A stretch of 64,000 nucleotides of DNA from CAYSWH01 sp964434775 (GCA_964434775.1 CAYSWH010000004.1:1-64000); one strand, 5' to 3'; shown: positions 27,219 to 36,611, counted from the stretch's first letter. The notes: generated from the sequence alone by a model not told the origin. Numbers and translations are program-made.

Positions 27219-27591
27219 CAAGAACATTGTTTAAGTAATTCATAAAATTTTGGAAGCTGGTCATTGGACTAAAATATTACATTCAAAGGTAAATCTGTTA
27301 TTAGGGAGGGGACAGCCATAATACCTTTTTCGACCCTTAAAATCCGAACCTATTTAAACTAATTGTTATTAGTAAACTTCCTTCAAGTATATAAAAACCG
27401 ATTCCAAAAATGGTACATGAGGCTAAGATTTTAAAACGGCTAAACAATATATGCATCCTTTACTTTAGCAATAATCAAATCAAGTTTTGTATTAAAAAAA
27501 GGATTGTCCCTAATTACATTGACCCAAACGGCAACCAAATTGATAATACACCACAACTATACTCTTCAACCTTATTAGTATAAATTACTCC
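27219..27591. other. Gene-free stretch
   Basis: 373 bases between the convergent ccdA and antiporter genes, with no credible open frame, terminator or RNA gene seen. Around 27303-27326 the sequence AGGGAGGGGACAGCCATAAT weakly resembles the right end of repeat copy B and might be a decayed relic of that element. Confidence 0.4.
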
Positions 27592-28560
27592 CTAACCCCG
27601 GTAGACCAAATAGATCATATAAATAAAATAACTGAATATAAAAATCAGTCCTTCAACTTTGGAAAGCTGGTATTTGGTTTTTACAAAAATAGCTATAAAA
27701 AGTAGCACGCTGACTACGTATAAAAACAAAACATCGACGAATTGTCCGTTACTGATGGTAATCGGACTAATCAAAGCAGCGAGTCCGAGAACTGCCGAGA
27801 GATTGATAATGTTTGACCCGACGACATTACCGATAGCCATACCATGTTCCTTTTTCAGACCGGCCACCAAGGTAGTAACCAGTTCCGGCAAGCCGGTGCC
27901 AATTGAAATCAAACTTAAGGCTATCAAGCTCTCGCTAACTCCCAAAATTCTGGCTAAAGATGTTCCCTGTTCAATAACCAGATGGCTACCCAATCCAAGA
28001 GCTATAACTCCGATTAGGACCAATAAGCCGCTGTCCCTCATACTCATGAGCTTTATTTCCGGGGTTATGGGTTCGCTCGGCTGTCCGATTTGTCTGTATA
28101 AATAATACAAGAACATTCCAAAACAACTTAGCAAAACAATCCCTGCCCCTCTTCCTAAGCCTCCGTCACTTCCGGCATAGCTTAAAATGTTGGAAAATGA
28201 AAGAGCAAGCACAACTATGGAAATAAAAAAGAGCGAGGGAATTTCCAGCCAGGCAGTCTTTTTTCTGACATAAATATTACTCAAAATTGAGGCTACTCCA
28301 AGTATAATCAGAATATTAAAAATACTTGAGCCGACAATATTCCCAAAAACAATATCTCCCTGCCCGTTGAGACTTCCAATTAATGACACAAAAAGTTCGG
28401 GAAGGGATGTACCAATAGACACTACACTCAAGCCAATTACAATTTGAGGAACATTATATCTAACTGCCAAAGAAGAAGCTCCCTGCAACAAAAAGTCCGC
28501 ACCTTTGATTAAGGCGCCTATTCCGAATACAAAAAAGATAAGCGAGAGTATGTCTTCCAT
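27592..28560 (-). CDS. Calcium/sodium antiporter of the CaCA family (YrbG-like)
   Basis: A 322-residue protein with about ten helices arranged as two inverted halves. Each half carries an alpha-repeat: GLSVVSIGTSLPELFVSL with GNIVGSSIFNILIILG in the first, and SLISIGTGLPELVTTLVAG with GNVVGSNIINLSAVLG in the second. The GTS/GTG-LPE and GN-VGS-N motifs hold the ion-coordinating Glu and Asn residues. The protein exchanges Ca2+ (or another divalent ion) for Na+ or H+ across the inner membrane. Single gene, divergent from ftsZ. Confidence 0.93.
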   Translation of the reverse strand: MEDILSLIFFVFGIGALIKGADFLLQGASSLAVRYNVPQIVIGLSVVSIGTSLPELFVSLIGSLNGQGDIVFGNIVGSSIFNILIILGVASILSNIYVRKKTAWLEIPSLFFISIVVLALSFSNILSYAGSDGGLGRGAGIVLLSCFGMFLYYLYRQIGQPSEPITPEIKLMSMRDSGLLVLIGVIALGLGSHLVIEQGTSLARILGVSESLIALSLISIGTGLPELVTTLVAGLKKEHGMAIGNVVGSNIINLSAVLGLAALISPITISNGQFVDVLFLYVVSVLLFIAIFVKTKYQLSKVEGLIFIFSYFIYMIYLVYRG

Positions 28561-28755
28561 GATAAATACTAGTATATTTCAGATTTGGAATCTGGTCAAA
28601 AGCATGAATCGATTTCAAAAAATAATTATATTAGTTCAGGATATAAGCCGATTTAAATTCTGGTGATATGCAAAAAATTATTCTGTATTTCATTATTAAT
28701 TAAGTGATATTTTAATTAGTCCGTATAAGCTAAATTACTTCGTATAAAGTTAAAC

Positions 28756-28784
28756 TTGACAATTAACACTGCCCTTTGTATCTT
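28756..28784 (+). promoter_or_regulatory. Promoter upstream of ftsZ
   Basis: TTGACA (28756-28761), a 17-base spacer and TATCTT (28779-28784). A second TTGACA at 28797-28802 has only a weak -10 behind it. The leader from the first promoter is about 65 bases and carries no Shine-Dalgarno sequence. Confidence 0.5.
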
Positions 28785-28857
28785 GAGAGAAAGTGCTTGA
28801 CAAAAACCAAAATATTAGATTTTCTAAGTTAACTTTGACCTAAGTAGATTTTATAAT

Positions 28858-30114
28858 ATGCTGCCAAAAAATCTTAAGTCTGACTCATATCTATCACGTA
28901 CGGAAAACTACAATACTGCTTCTTCTCAAAAACTTACTCCCGCAGCAAAGATCAAAGTAATTGGTGTTGGCGGAGGCGGCGGAAACGCTGTAAGAAGGAT
29001 GATTGAGATGGGCTTGGATGGTGTAGAATTCTGGGCCATGAATACTGATTTACAAGTTCTCAAGCAAATCCACGCAGACGGAATTATTCAACTAGGAGCC
29101 AATGTTACTCGAGGACTGGGTGCCGGAATGAGTGCCGAAGTTGGTAGACAAGCTGCTGAAGAAAGCATGGCCGAAATCGAAGCCTCTCTAGCCGGAGCCG
29201 ACATGGTTTTTATTACTTGCGGCATGGGAGGAGGAACAGGAACCGGTGCCGGTCCGGTGGTGGCCGAAGTAGCTAAAAGATTAGGAATTTTAACTGTAGG
29301 CGTAGTTACAAAACCGTTTGATTTTGAAGGAGCTAAAAGAAAACAGATCGCCGAAGAAGGTATTGAAAGACTCAAGGCAAATGCCGATGCCGTAATTGTT
29401 GTGCCTAATCAACGTCTTCTGCAGATAATTGATAAACGAACCAGCGTTTACGAGGCCTTTAAGATTTCTGACGATGTATTGAGACAGGCCGTTCAAGGCA
29501 TTTCCGACTTAATAAACTTTCCCGGTGAAATTAACGTAGACTTTGCTGATGTCAGAGCTATAATGAGTAACGCCGGCACAGCCCTAATGGGTATGGGTAG
29601 GGCTAGCGGCACCGGAGAGGATAGAGCTAAAACTGCAGCCTTAATGGCTATCGACTCTCCTCTTCTGGAGATGAGTATTGACGGAGCTAGAGGAGTCCTC
29701 TTTAACGTTCAAGGCGGTAAAAACTTATCGATGTTTGAGATTGGCGAAGCCGCTGACGTGATTAATCAACAAGTTGACCCTGAAGCTAAAATAATTTTTG
29801 GAACTTCTATTGATCCCAATCTTCAAGACGAGATTAAAATTACCGTCATTGCCACCGGCTTTACCAAAGAGAGAGAAGAGGCCTTCCAAACCTCTGAAAA
29901 ATCCAATCAAAACTATGGTAATCCTTTCTCCTCTACCCCGCCGGCGACCGCTAGTCAACAGCAAGACTCTTACATGAGTTATAATACTCCAAAATTCAAC
30001 CAACCGAAGAAAGAAGAGCCGGTTAAACCAAAGCCAAAACAGGATTCCTACGATGAACAGCTGGATATCCCTGCCTTCCTCAGAAAGAAAATCAATGACG
30101 AAGACGAAGAATAA
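28858..30114 (+). CDS. ftsZ: Cell division protein FtsZ
   Basis: A 418-residue tubulin-like GTPase. It has the nucleotide loop GVGGGGGNAV (36-45), the tubulin signature GGGTGTGAG (124-132), and the T7 synergy loop NVDFADVRAIMSNAG that completes the active site of the next subunit. After the core (to about 330) comes a Ser/Gln/Pro/Lys linker and a C-terminal tail LDIPAFLRKK, the conserved peptide that binds FtsA/SepF-type anchors. It polymerises into the division ring. It heads a cluster with a DUF2238-like membrane protein and murD, so division and wall synthesis are encoded together. Confidence 0.98.
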   Translation: MLPKNLKSDSYLSRTENYNTASSQKLTPAAKIKVIGVGGGGGNAVRRMIEMGLDGVEFWAMNTDLQVLKQIHADGIIQLGANVTRGLGAGMSAEVGRQAAEESMAEIEASLAGADMVFITCGMGGGTGTGAGPVVAEVAKRLGILTVGVVTKPFDFEGAKRKQIAEEGIERLKANADAVIVVPNQRLLQIIDKRTSVYEAFKISDDVLRQAVQGISDLINFPGEINVDFADVRAIMSNAGTALMGMGRASGTGEDRAKTAALMAIDSPLLEMSIDGARGVLFNVQGGKNLSMFEIGEAADVINQQVDPEAKIIFGTSIDPNLQDEIKITVIATGFTKEREEAFQTSEKSNQNYGNPFSSTPPATASQQQDSYMSYNTPKFNQPKKEEPVKPKPKQDSYDEQLDIPAFLRKKINDEDEE

Positions 30115-30179
30115 TCTTAAATATAATATTCAGAGGTATTAAGATAAAACTCAAGCTTCCTTCCCCGGCTAAAATAAAA

Positions 30180-30755
30180 GTGTTTCTTAAGACCAACCAA
30201 CTGTTGGTTATTTTTGCTATAATTTTAACAACCCTTTCTTCTTGGCTGTTTTACAACTGGACTGCTTTATTGATTATCTGGTTCAGCTTAATACTTTTTT
30301 CCAAATGGTACAAAAAATATCGTGAAATTCCGAGTGGTTTGAAGTCGCTGTATCAGTTCAATATATATTTGTACCCAATTGTAGCCACGGCCATCAAATA
30401 TGCCATAGAGGCAAATCTCATACCCTATTCCTGGTTTTGGCTAAATCGCCTGGAACACGGCTTTTGGTCTTTTTGCGTCATAATTCTTTTGCTCCCGCTT
30501 ACAATTGAAACGCTCAAGCAAAGCAAATTTCTATTTTTTATTCTGAACTTAGGCCTAATAGCAATTTTGGGTAACTTAATTGAGATTTTGGAATACTTCA
30601 TACGTGTTTTGGTTAATCTCAATGATTATTATATTTTGTCGGTAATCTACCAAGATACAGTTCTGGATATGATTACCAACTTTATTGGAGGAGCGATTGG
30701 GATTTTTATCATTGTTTATCTTAACTCTCAAAAAACCGGAAAAGTTGACAAATAG
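30180..30755 (+). CDS. DUF2238/YjdF-like integral membrane protein
   Basis: A 191-residue protein with about six helices, starting at GTG 30180 (no better start is visible). Two segments are informative: LNRLEHGFWSF in the middle and YQDTVLDMITNFIGGAIGI near the end. The paired charged residues within helices and the DT..D.I.N..GA pattern are those of DUF2238 (YjdF) membrane proteins. The family has no settled function; some relatives are tied to envelope or lipid processes. It lies between ftsZ (66 bases) and murD (25 bases) and is likely co-transcribed. Confidence 0.72.
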   Translation: MFLKTNQLLVIFAIILTTLSSWLFYNWTALLIIWFSLILFSKWYKKYREIPSGLKSLYQFNIYLYPIVATAIKYAIEANLIPYSWFWLNRLEHGFWSFCVIILLLPLTIETLKQSKFLFFILNLGLIAILGNLIEILEYFIRVLVNLNDYYILSVIYQDTVLDMITNFIGGAIGIFIIVYLNSQKTGKVDK

Positions 30756-30780
30756 ATTATAAAAAAGGAGTTTACTACTC

Positions 30781-32289
30781 ATGCTTCTGAAAAAAGTTCT
30801 TTCTCTACCGCATCAAAACAAATCACTGGCTATTGTTGGCCTGGGCAAAGAAAACATTCAATTTTTGGAATGGCTAATAAGGGTAGCCAATTTTGACCCG
30901 AATTTTATTTACATAGCAGACCAAAAGGCTGTTGATAGCAAACTGGACTTTGAGGCAGAAACTAACCGAATCCTTACGAGTCAAAGTATGGTCGGTGATG
31001 ACTACCTTAAACTACTGGAAAAAGAAGAAATAGAATATGTAGTAAAATCACCCGGGATTTGGAGTCTCAGACCGGAATTTGCAAACTTCAGGCAAAAAAA
31101 AGGACAAGATAAAATCATTTCCAGCCTGGCTTTCTTTTTTGAAAAGTTTAGAGAGCAAATAATTGCCGTAACCGGTACCAAGGGAAAGACTACCACCAGT
31201 AACTTAGTAAACCATCTTCTAAAACAGTTCCAACCGAAAGTCAACTCAACCTACTGCGGCAATACCTCTAATATTTCGCCCTACGCTTTTTGGGAAGAAT
31301 TTGAACAACCGGTGGATATTAATCAATACTATGTAGTGGAAATTTCCTCTTTTCAGTTGCAAGACTTAGCTTTCAGCAAAATTAGTCCGAAATATTCCGT
31401 AATAACTAATTACTATGTCGACCATCTAGATCAGCACGCCACTAAAGAAGAATACTGGTCCTGTAAAGATAACATTTTTGCTTTTCAAGAAAGTACTGAC
31501 ACCACCGTGGTTACCAAGTCGGTTTTTGAAAACACTCAAAACAGTCTAGTTCTCTCGAAAAAAGAAGTCATTTCAGAAAATTATATTGATGAACTTTCTA
31601 ATTATTTTCAAACAAAACTTCCGGGTAAACATAATTTACTAAACCTCGCCTTAGCAGTAAGAATAGTTAAAGAGGTTATACCCAAAGAAGAAGATAAAGA
31701 AAATTTTAGAAAAAAAATCCAAGAGGGTCTCGATTCTTTCAAGCCGGTCAGTCACAGACTGGAGTTAATCCGAAGGGAATCTTTTGAAAACCTGGAAATC
31801 AATTTCTATGATGATGGAGCAGCCAGTGAACCGGAAGCGGTTATTGCTGCAATTGAAGCTCTAAGTGAATCTGAAAATTCTTTTATTTGGCTCCATCTAA
31901 CCGGAAAGGATAAAGGACAAGACGTCTCCAGACTGGCAGAAGTAATCAAAGAAAAAATTACCGGGAATAAATTATATCGAGTGGATTTTTGCGGAGAAAT
32001 CGGAAAGCGGATAAAAAATAAAATTGAAGACTTGGAAGGGAGTAGTCAGACTCTTCAGAGGTTGGTTTTTAAGGACCTAATTACCTTGGAATACATTTCT
32101 TTGCACAAAATCGAACAAGACTTTTTGAGCCTCTTTTCAAAATTCAAGAATAATTCTGAGAATTCAACAAAAAATAAGCCAGTTCTTAACATCTTACTTT
32201 CTCCCGGAAGTTCATCCTTTGACGAGTTTAATAACTATTTGGAAAGAGCCGAGTGGTGGCAAGATAAAGTAAATCAACTCCACTCTTAA
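30781..32289 (+). CDS. murD: UDP-N-acetylmuramoyl-L-alanine--D-glutamate ligase
   Basis: A 502-residue Mur ligase. It has an N-terminal Rossmann-like domain (SLAIVGLGKENIQFLEWL), the ATP-binding loop VTGTKGKTTTS (130-140), VVEISSFQL as in MurD, and TNYYVDHLDQHAT with the carbamylated-Lys/metal region. A C-terminal domain follows with FYDDGAASEPEAVIAAIEAL, where MurD normally reads NDSKATN..A. The first domain and SSFQL mark MurD rather than MurC/E/F. It adds D-Glu to UDP-MurNAc-L-Ala in the cytoplasm. One of the few genes here with a good Shine-Dalgarno (AGGAG at 30766-30770, ten bases before ATG). Slightly longer than usual (about 450). Confidence 0.92.
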   Translation: MLLKKVLSLPHQNKSLAIVGLGKENIQFLEWLIRVANFDPNFIYIADQKAVDSKLDFEAETNRILTSQSMVGDDYLKLLEKEEIEYVVKSPGIWSLRPEFANFRQKKGQDKIISSLAFFFEKFREQIIAVTGTKGKTTTSNLVNHLLKQFQPKVNSTYCGNTSNISPYAFWEEFEQPVDINQYYVVEISSFQLQDLAFSKISPKYSVITNYYVDHLDQHATKEEYWSCKDNIFAFQESTDTTVVTKSVFENTQNSLVLSKKEVISENYIDELSNYFQTKLPGKHNLLNLALAVRIVKEVIPKEEDKENFRKKIQEGLDSFKPVSHRLELIRRESFENLEINFYDDGAASEPEAVIAAIEALSESENSFIWLHLTGKDKGQDVSRLAEVIKEKITGNKLYRVDFCGEIGKRIKNKIEDLEGSSQTLQRLVFKDLITLEYISLHKIEQDFLSLFSKFKNNSENSTKNKPVLNILLSPGSSSFDEFNNYLERAEWWQDKVNQLHS

Positions 32290-32579
32290 GCATTTTTTCA
32301 AAAAAATATTGTATTGATCCGAAATCAGATTTTTCGGTTGCCTTAGCTCTATTTGAAACCACCAAAATAGGTCGTTTTTTGACTAAACAATTTTAAGCAA
32401 ACAATAATTTTGTCCGTAAGTTGAAAACTGAATTAAACACTACAACCTTGGCTCTCTAAAAATATGACTGAATAATCTTTTCACCAATAATAACTACCGC
32501 CCATGTAAAGAAAGGTAGAGGTTGACAGAATTTGTAATAGAGTTAAGTGTATTTACAATTTTTGTTAACCATTGTAATT

Positions 32580-34163
32580 ATGATTAGTAAACTTTTTAGT
32601 CTTACAGCTTTGGGTCTAAAAGCCAGACTTATTGAAATTGAGGTTGATTTATCTCCATCTTTACCAATGATTACTATGGTCGGATTGCCGGATAAAGCCG
32701 TGCAAGAAAGTAAGGAAAGGATCAGATCAGCTCTTAAAGAAAGCGGTTTTGAGTTTCCTTTGGGTAAGTTAACTATCAACCTAGCCCCGGCCAATATTAA
32801 CAAAAGCGGCTCGGCCTTTGACTTACCCATTGCGGTAGGCATCCTTCATTTGACCGGTTTTATAAAAAATAAGTTACCTGAAAAAACTCTCTTCATTGGC
32901 GAATTGTCCTTAGAAGGGAAGCTTAGAAAAGTGGATGGCGTACTTAGTCACTGCCTCTGGGCCAGGAAAAATAATTTCCAAAAAATCTTCATTCCTGCTG
33001 AAAACTCCAAAGAAGCTTCGCTGGTTAAAGATTTACAAATATATCCGGTGATGAGTTTGACTGAGCTGGTTAAACATTTAAATGACGGTGAAAATATTGA
33101 AAAGCTAAAACCCACTTCAATTCTAACCTTGGTAGAGAAAAAACAACAGGCAAGTAAAATTTCCTCCGGTCAAAAATTAACTTGGAAAGGTAAAGATATT
33201 GATTTATTAGCTAATGACATGGCCTACATCAAAGGTCAGGAAATGGCCAAAAGAGCCTTGGAAATCGCCGCTGCCGGCGGTCACAACGTACTTTTTATCG
33301 GTAGTCCCGGCTCAGGAAAAACACTACTTGCTCGCAGTTATCCTACCATTTTGCCTAAAATGACCGAAGAAGAAGTTCTGGAAGTCACTCAAATTTACTC
33401 CGTAGCAGGAGCTTTAGGACAGCAAGAAATAATCTTGGAGAGACCCTTTCGCTCACCGCACCACACTAGCTCCAATATCTCCCTGGTTGGCGGGGGAACT
33501 AAACTGAGACCCGGAGAAATCAGCTTGGCTCACCGAGGCGTACTCTTTCTTGATGAATTTCCGGAGTTTGACAGACATGCCATAGAATCGCTGAGACAAC
33601 CTTTGGAAGACGGCTATATCACTATTTCCAGAGCCAACGGTAGTGTTCGTTATCCTTCCAAGTTTTACCTGCTGGCCGCCGCCAATCCTACCCCCGGAGG
33701 GTTTGATCCTGATGACACTCAAGCAGCCAATAAGCCACAAAATCGAGCCGCCATTTCCAGGTACCAAGCCAAATTCAGCGGACCGATTCTGGATAGAATA
33801 GACTTACAGGTAGAAGTCAACCGTCCGGATAAAGATTCTCTCGAGAAAAAGGAGCTTTCCGAACCTTCCGAATTTATTGCTATCAGGTGTCAAAAAGCCA
33901 GAAATATCCAAACAGAAAGATTTCAAAAGGATAAAATATACACCAACAACGAAATGAACCTGCCCATGATCGAAAAATACTGCCTGATAAAACCGGAGGG
34001 CAAGAAGCTTCTCTCTCAAGCCGTAGATAAATTTCAGCTTAGTGCCCGTAGTTACATGAGAATAATCAAACTCAGTCGCACTATCGCCGACCTGGCAAAT
34101 AATCAAGAGATAGAACTCACGGATATCGCCGAAGCCTTACAATATCGCGGGAGGTGGGGGTGA
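32580..34163 (+). CDS. comM: ComM/YifB-family Mg-chelatase-like AAA+ ATPase
   Basis: The ATG at 32580 is chosen over an in-frame GTG at 32547 because the family starts with this MISKLFSLTALGL-type segment. The 527-residue protein has a ChlI-like N-terminal domain (EIEVDLSPSLPMITMVGLPD, NLAPANINKSGSAFDLPIA). An AAA+ core follows, with Walker A GSPGSGKT (241-248), Walker B HRGVLFLDEFPEF and the arginine-rich sensor region DRIDLQVEV. A C-terminal helical domain (QLSARSYMRIIKLSRTIADL) closes it. ComM is a DNA branch-migration helicase that extends recombination during natural transformation. TGA stop. In a lineage expected to live on imported nucleic acids, it fits DNA uptake. Confidence 0.94.
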   Translation: MISKLFSLTALGLKARLIEIEVDLSPSLPMITMVGLPDKAVQESKERIRSALKESGFEFPLGKLTINLAPANINKSGSAFDLPIAVGILHLTGFIKNKLPEKTLFIGELSLEGKLRKVDGVLSHCLWARKNNFQKIFIPAENSKEASLVKDLQIYPVMSLTELVKHLNDGENIEKLKPTSILTLVEKKQQASKISSGQKLTWKGKDIDLLANDMAYIKGQEMAKRALEIAAAGGHNVLFIGSPGSGKTLLARSYPTILPKMTEEEVLEVTQIYSVAGALGQQEIILERPFRSPHHTSSNISLVGGGTKLRPGEISLAHRGVLFLDEFPEFDRHAIESLRQPLEDGYITISRANGSVRYPSKFYLLAAANPTPGGFDPDDTQAANKPQNRAAISRYQAKFSGPILDRIDLQVEVNRPDKDSLEKKELSEPSEFIAIRCQKARNIQTERFQKDKIYTNNEMNLPMIEKYCLIKPEGKKLLSQAVDKFQLSARSYMRIIKLSRTIADLANNQEIELTDIAEALQYRGRWG

Positions 34164-34168
34164 TAATT

Positions 34169-34696
34169 TTACAAAATAAAATCTTGTCTATCTCCGACTT
34201 TGATTGAAGCTGCCAATACTTTAATAGCTATTTGACCATTTCCTAGATTCTTTACCAAGTAGATAAGAGAAGTGGTGTTTGAACCTAAAATCAATAAACC
34301 TTCTTCACTTTGGCTGGTAAGGATCCTCAACATATTCATAAAACTTGCCTGATCTCCTGGAATAGTTCCGGTACACCTAACAACCTTGATAGGTCTACCA
34401 TCGGTTATTCTTGCCCATTCTTTCAATATCCGTTCGGCAAAACCGGAATCATGATAATTACCTCTTACAAAACCGGCATGATCTTTTGAACGCATGAACT
34501 CTTCAACCGCCGCCCTAGCCTCAGCAATTTGACTAGACGAGGTCACAGAAATTATTGTAAAAGGATCTTCGCCGGCAACAGCACCTATACCCTCTCCTTT
34601 AGCATGCAACGAAGATGGATTCATAATATCTGAAGTCATAAATCGCGGGTTTATCCCGCCGGCTTTTAACCTACGCCATGTACCTGAAGCCACCAC
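34169..34696 (-). CDS. Unknown protein, downstream partner of 34666-35721
   Basis: A 175-residue frame from GTG 34696, with ATG codons further in (first at 34639). It is soluble, without membrane segments and almost without cysteine. Patterns such as TIISVTSSSQIAEARAAVEEF and EGLLILGSNTTSLIYLVKNLG suggest an alternating alpha/beta fold, but no family is recognised. Its start overlaps the last 31 bases of the preceding gene. It may be translationally coupled, or both frames may be parts of one gene split by a frameshift; nothing in the sequence settles this. Richer in Gly, Ala and Ser than most window proteins. Confidence 0.55.
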   Translation of the reverse strand: MVASGTWRRLKAGGINPRFMTSDIMNPSSLHAKGEGIGAVAGEDPFTIISVTSSSQIAEARAAVEEFMRSKDHAGFVRGNYHDSGFAERILKEWARITDGRPIKVVRCTGTIPGDQASFMNMLRILTSQSEEGLLILGSNTTSLIYLVKNLGNGQIAIKVLAASIKVGDRQDFIL

Positions 34697-35721
34697 TCTT
34701 GACTAAATGCAAGCTCAAGCCAACCCGGGGAATCGATCTCACGTTCTAATAGCAAATTAATAGCCCTTCTGTCGAGTTCAGCATAATGAGTTCTATCTGC
34801 CGTCTGATTATTTGTCATCTCTGCACGAAATATTTTCTGAATTTCTTCTCTACCTAGCTCAGTCCTATACATTGTCTTAATACAATAACACATATCTTGT
34901 TCCCGGTTACCTTTAGAAGAAAAGTACCTTACCATCTCCACAAAAGGATGCGGAAGTGTAGCAATCTCACTTGACTCAATACTAGTAAACATTCGTATCC
35001 AGTCCCTAAAATCTTGAGCAAATTCCGGTATTTGCATAATAGCTTCTACGAAGGACTTTCCAATTGATACATCTTCTTGTTTAGGTTGAAAATAGGTAGT
35101 CGGTCCAAATTTGATATTTCCCTCTTGCAACATATTTATTATACTTGCCTGAATACTATCAACCCTTATTTCTCTTAGCATTTTAATAAATTCATCTAAA
35201 TGATCAAAAGATGCACCTTTGGAAATAATCATGCTAACAATCCTACCACCAATTTCTCTATCTTGATCAGAGGGTTTTATTCCCCCAGAGAGATCAAAAT
35301 TTCCATTAGAGAGTAATCTGAGAAAACTTTTAAAATAGCTATTTTTTTCTTCCGGACTTAGCCTTTCAAGTAAAACCCTTCTTGAATTAATGTTTTTAAT
35401 AATCTTGGAAATTATATCATCCATTCTTAAACCTTCATCATGTCGAAGGGAGTGACCCTCGGAGTGACCTCGAAAAAAAGAAATTGGCAGTACATCACCA
35501 TAAAAGTTAGAAAGTAGTCTAGAGGCAGTCTCAATTGTTAAAGGTCTCCCGTCAGGAAGTCTACCTGATTCAAAAACCGGTAAAATAGCATTAAGAATTA
35601 TTTCATATGACAAACCGCCGCCGTTTCTTAAAAGACTCATTAACTCATCCTTTCCGGAGATCAAAGCCTCTACTATCGCAGTATCTCTATTACCACCCTC
35701 AAAAGAACAAAATTGTTCCAT
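34666..35721 (-). CDS. Unknown helical protein
   Basis: A 351-residue soluble protein, largely helical by composition, with runs such as LRMDDIISKIIKNINSRRVLLERL and a Cys-x-Cys pair (DMCYCIKTMY) late in the chain. No signal sequence, membrane helix or recognised domain. It has a credible promoter (35766-35794 on the minus strand) containing a palindrome. The second frame (34169-34696) follows with an overlap. The pair lies in an accessory-like patch beside a small G+C-richer gene and split lycopene cyclase genes. Origin and function unknown; transfer is possible but not shown. Confidence 0.6.
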   Translation of the reverse strand: MEQFCSFEGGNRDTAIVEALISGKDELMSLLRNGGGLSYEIILNAILPVFESGRLPDGRPLTIETASRLLSNFYGDVLPISFFRGHSEGHSLRHDEGLRMDDIISKIIKNINSRRVLLERLSPEEKNSYFKSFLRLLSNGNFDLSGGIKPSDQDREIGGRIVSMIISKGASFDHLDEFIKMLREIRVDSIQASIINMLQEGNIKFGPTTYFQPKQEDVSIGKSFVEAIMQIPEFAQDFRDWIRMFTSIESSEIATLPHPFVEMVRYFSSKGNREQDMCYCIKTMYRTELGREEIQKIFRAEMTNNQTADRTHYAELDRRAINLLLEREIDSPGWLELAFSQEWWLQVHGVG

Positions 35722-35765
35722 AAATATTTATAATGAAATTGTAACTTATCAAGCAAATCTTATTC

Positions 35766-35794
35766 TATATATCACAAATTTGTATTTATTTCAA
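35766..35794 (-). promoter_or_regulatory. Promoter with palindromic spacer
   Basis: On the minus strand TTGAAA (35794-35789), a 17-base spacer and TATATA (35771-35766), 44 bases before ATG 35721. The spacer contains the palindrome ACAAATTTGT (35774-35783), a possible operator. Confidence 0.45.
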
Positions 35795-35861
35795 GAACAC
35801 TCCTTAAATTGTTGATTTTTTTTGACGCAAAAACTATTTAAACAGTCAAATCAAAATCCCA

Positions 35862-35911
35862 TAAAATAAAAAACCGACCCGAAAGCTACTGCACTGCAAA
35901 CTCTCAAGTCG
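35862..35911 (-). terminator. Probable intrinsic terminator of the small gene at 35930-36145
   Basis: Read on the minus strand, CGACTTGAGAG and CTTTCGGGTCG pair over 11 positions (several G-U pairs) around a 15-base loop, followed by GTTTTTTATTTT. The arms are 35911-35901 and 35885-35875. Confidence 0.5.
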
Positions 35912-35929
35912 ATTCAAAACGTACGGGAG

Positions 35930-36145
35930 TTATGCGTCATATACCTTTACAAAATTATCACTGTTTTTGATATCGCATGTCCACCAGGTTTGCCCTTCGA
36001 CTAACCTTTGGTTCCACGACCCGTTTAGGGTGTAGAGCTTTGCCGCTTTGTGCTTAGCACCTGCGGAAGTGGCAAAATCAAGTTCTGTGTGCCAGCGGGT
36101 CACTCGCCCGTCTTTTCCACACAAAGCAATGTGCCATCTGATCAT
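35930..36145 (-). CDS. Small, G+C-richer orphan protein
   Basis: A 71-residue protein rich in Trp (five), Lys, His and Asp, with segments WHIALCGKDGRVTRWHTELD and TWWTCDIKNSDNFVKVYD; no signal or membrane helix. Reasons to think it real: a good Shine-Dalgarno (AGGGAG, seven bases before ATG), a TATGAT box upstream at about 36191-36196, and a hairpin plus U-run downstream. About 48% of the bases I counted across it are G or C, well above neighbouring genes. This suggests strong expression, selection on codon use, or recent arrival. No family recognised. Confidence 0.65.
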   Translation of the reverse strand: MIRWHIALCGKDGRVTRWHTELDFATSAGAKHKAAKLYTLNGSWNQRLVEGQTWWTCDIKNSDNFVKVYDA

Positions 36146-36284
36146 AACGGTCTCCCTTTTGCGCTGCGATCACGTGTCGCAGACTTTCTCATCATAGCAC
36201 AGAGAGAGAGTTGTAAAGTCAGTCCGCATTCCGGAAAATTGCTCCAAATTAAACCGATTCAGGTTTACAATAAAACCACTCCGT

Positions 36285-36605
36285 TTACTCCTTTTGACTT
36301 TTTGACCTGAGCCACTCAAAGACTATCAGGTTCATCCAAATAAGCCCCCAACCAAAGAGAAAGTTTTCCAAGGGAGTGTGCCAGATAATAATTCCGGAGT
36401 ATTGATTAGGGTCGTAGGGACCGACTATATAACTATCCAACCACCAGCGACCGTTGAGGTAGTTATCAACGATAAATTGTAAGATCGTAACTATAGATAT
36501 GAATAAGTAAAATTTTTTGTTCCAAAGTAGCTTGGTTTTGAAGATAAAAACGTCCAGCAGAAAATCAATAAAAAGTGCCAAAAAGACCAAAAAAGTGTAT
36601 TCCAT
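36285..36605 (-). CDS. crtYd: Lycopene cyclase domain protein, CrtYd-like subunit
   Basis: A 106-residue protein with three membrane helices (about 3-18, 27-45, 75-98). The last begins with the conserved IIIWHTPLENFLFGWGLIW, the P-x-E-x-x-x-F motif of the bacterial-type heterodimeric or CarR-like lycopene cyclase domain. It follows the sister subunit by six bases. Heterodimeric cyclases turn linear lycopene ends into beta rings for carotenoids. No crtE, crtB or crtI lies in the window, so the substrate source is unknown. The C-terminus is basic (EWLRSKSQKE). Confidence 0.82.
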   Translation of the reverse strand: MEYTFLVFLALFIDFLLDVFIFKTKLLWNKKFYLFISIVTILQFIVDNYLNGRWWLDSYIVGPYDPNQYSGIIIWHTPLENFLFGWGLIWMNLIVFEWLRSKSQKE

Positions 36606-36611
36606 AAGATT

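Noticed and set aside
27303..27326. Fourth copy of the MITE-like element
   Set aside because: Only about 20 bases resemble one end; hairpin and other terminus are missing.
32315..32340. Terminator after murD
   Set aside because: CCGAAA/TTTCGG can pair, but no U-run follows on the coding strand.
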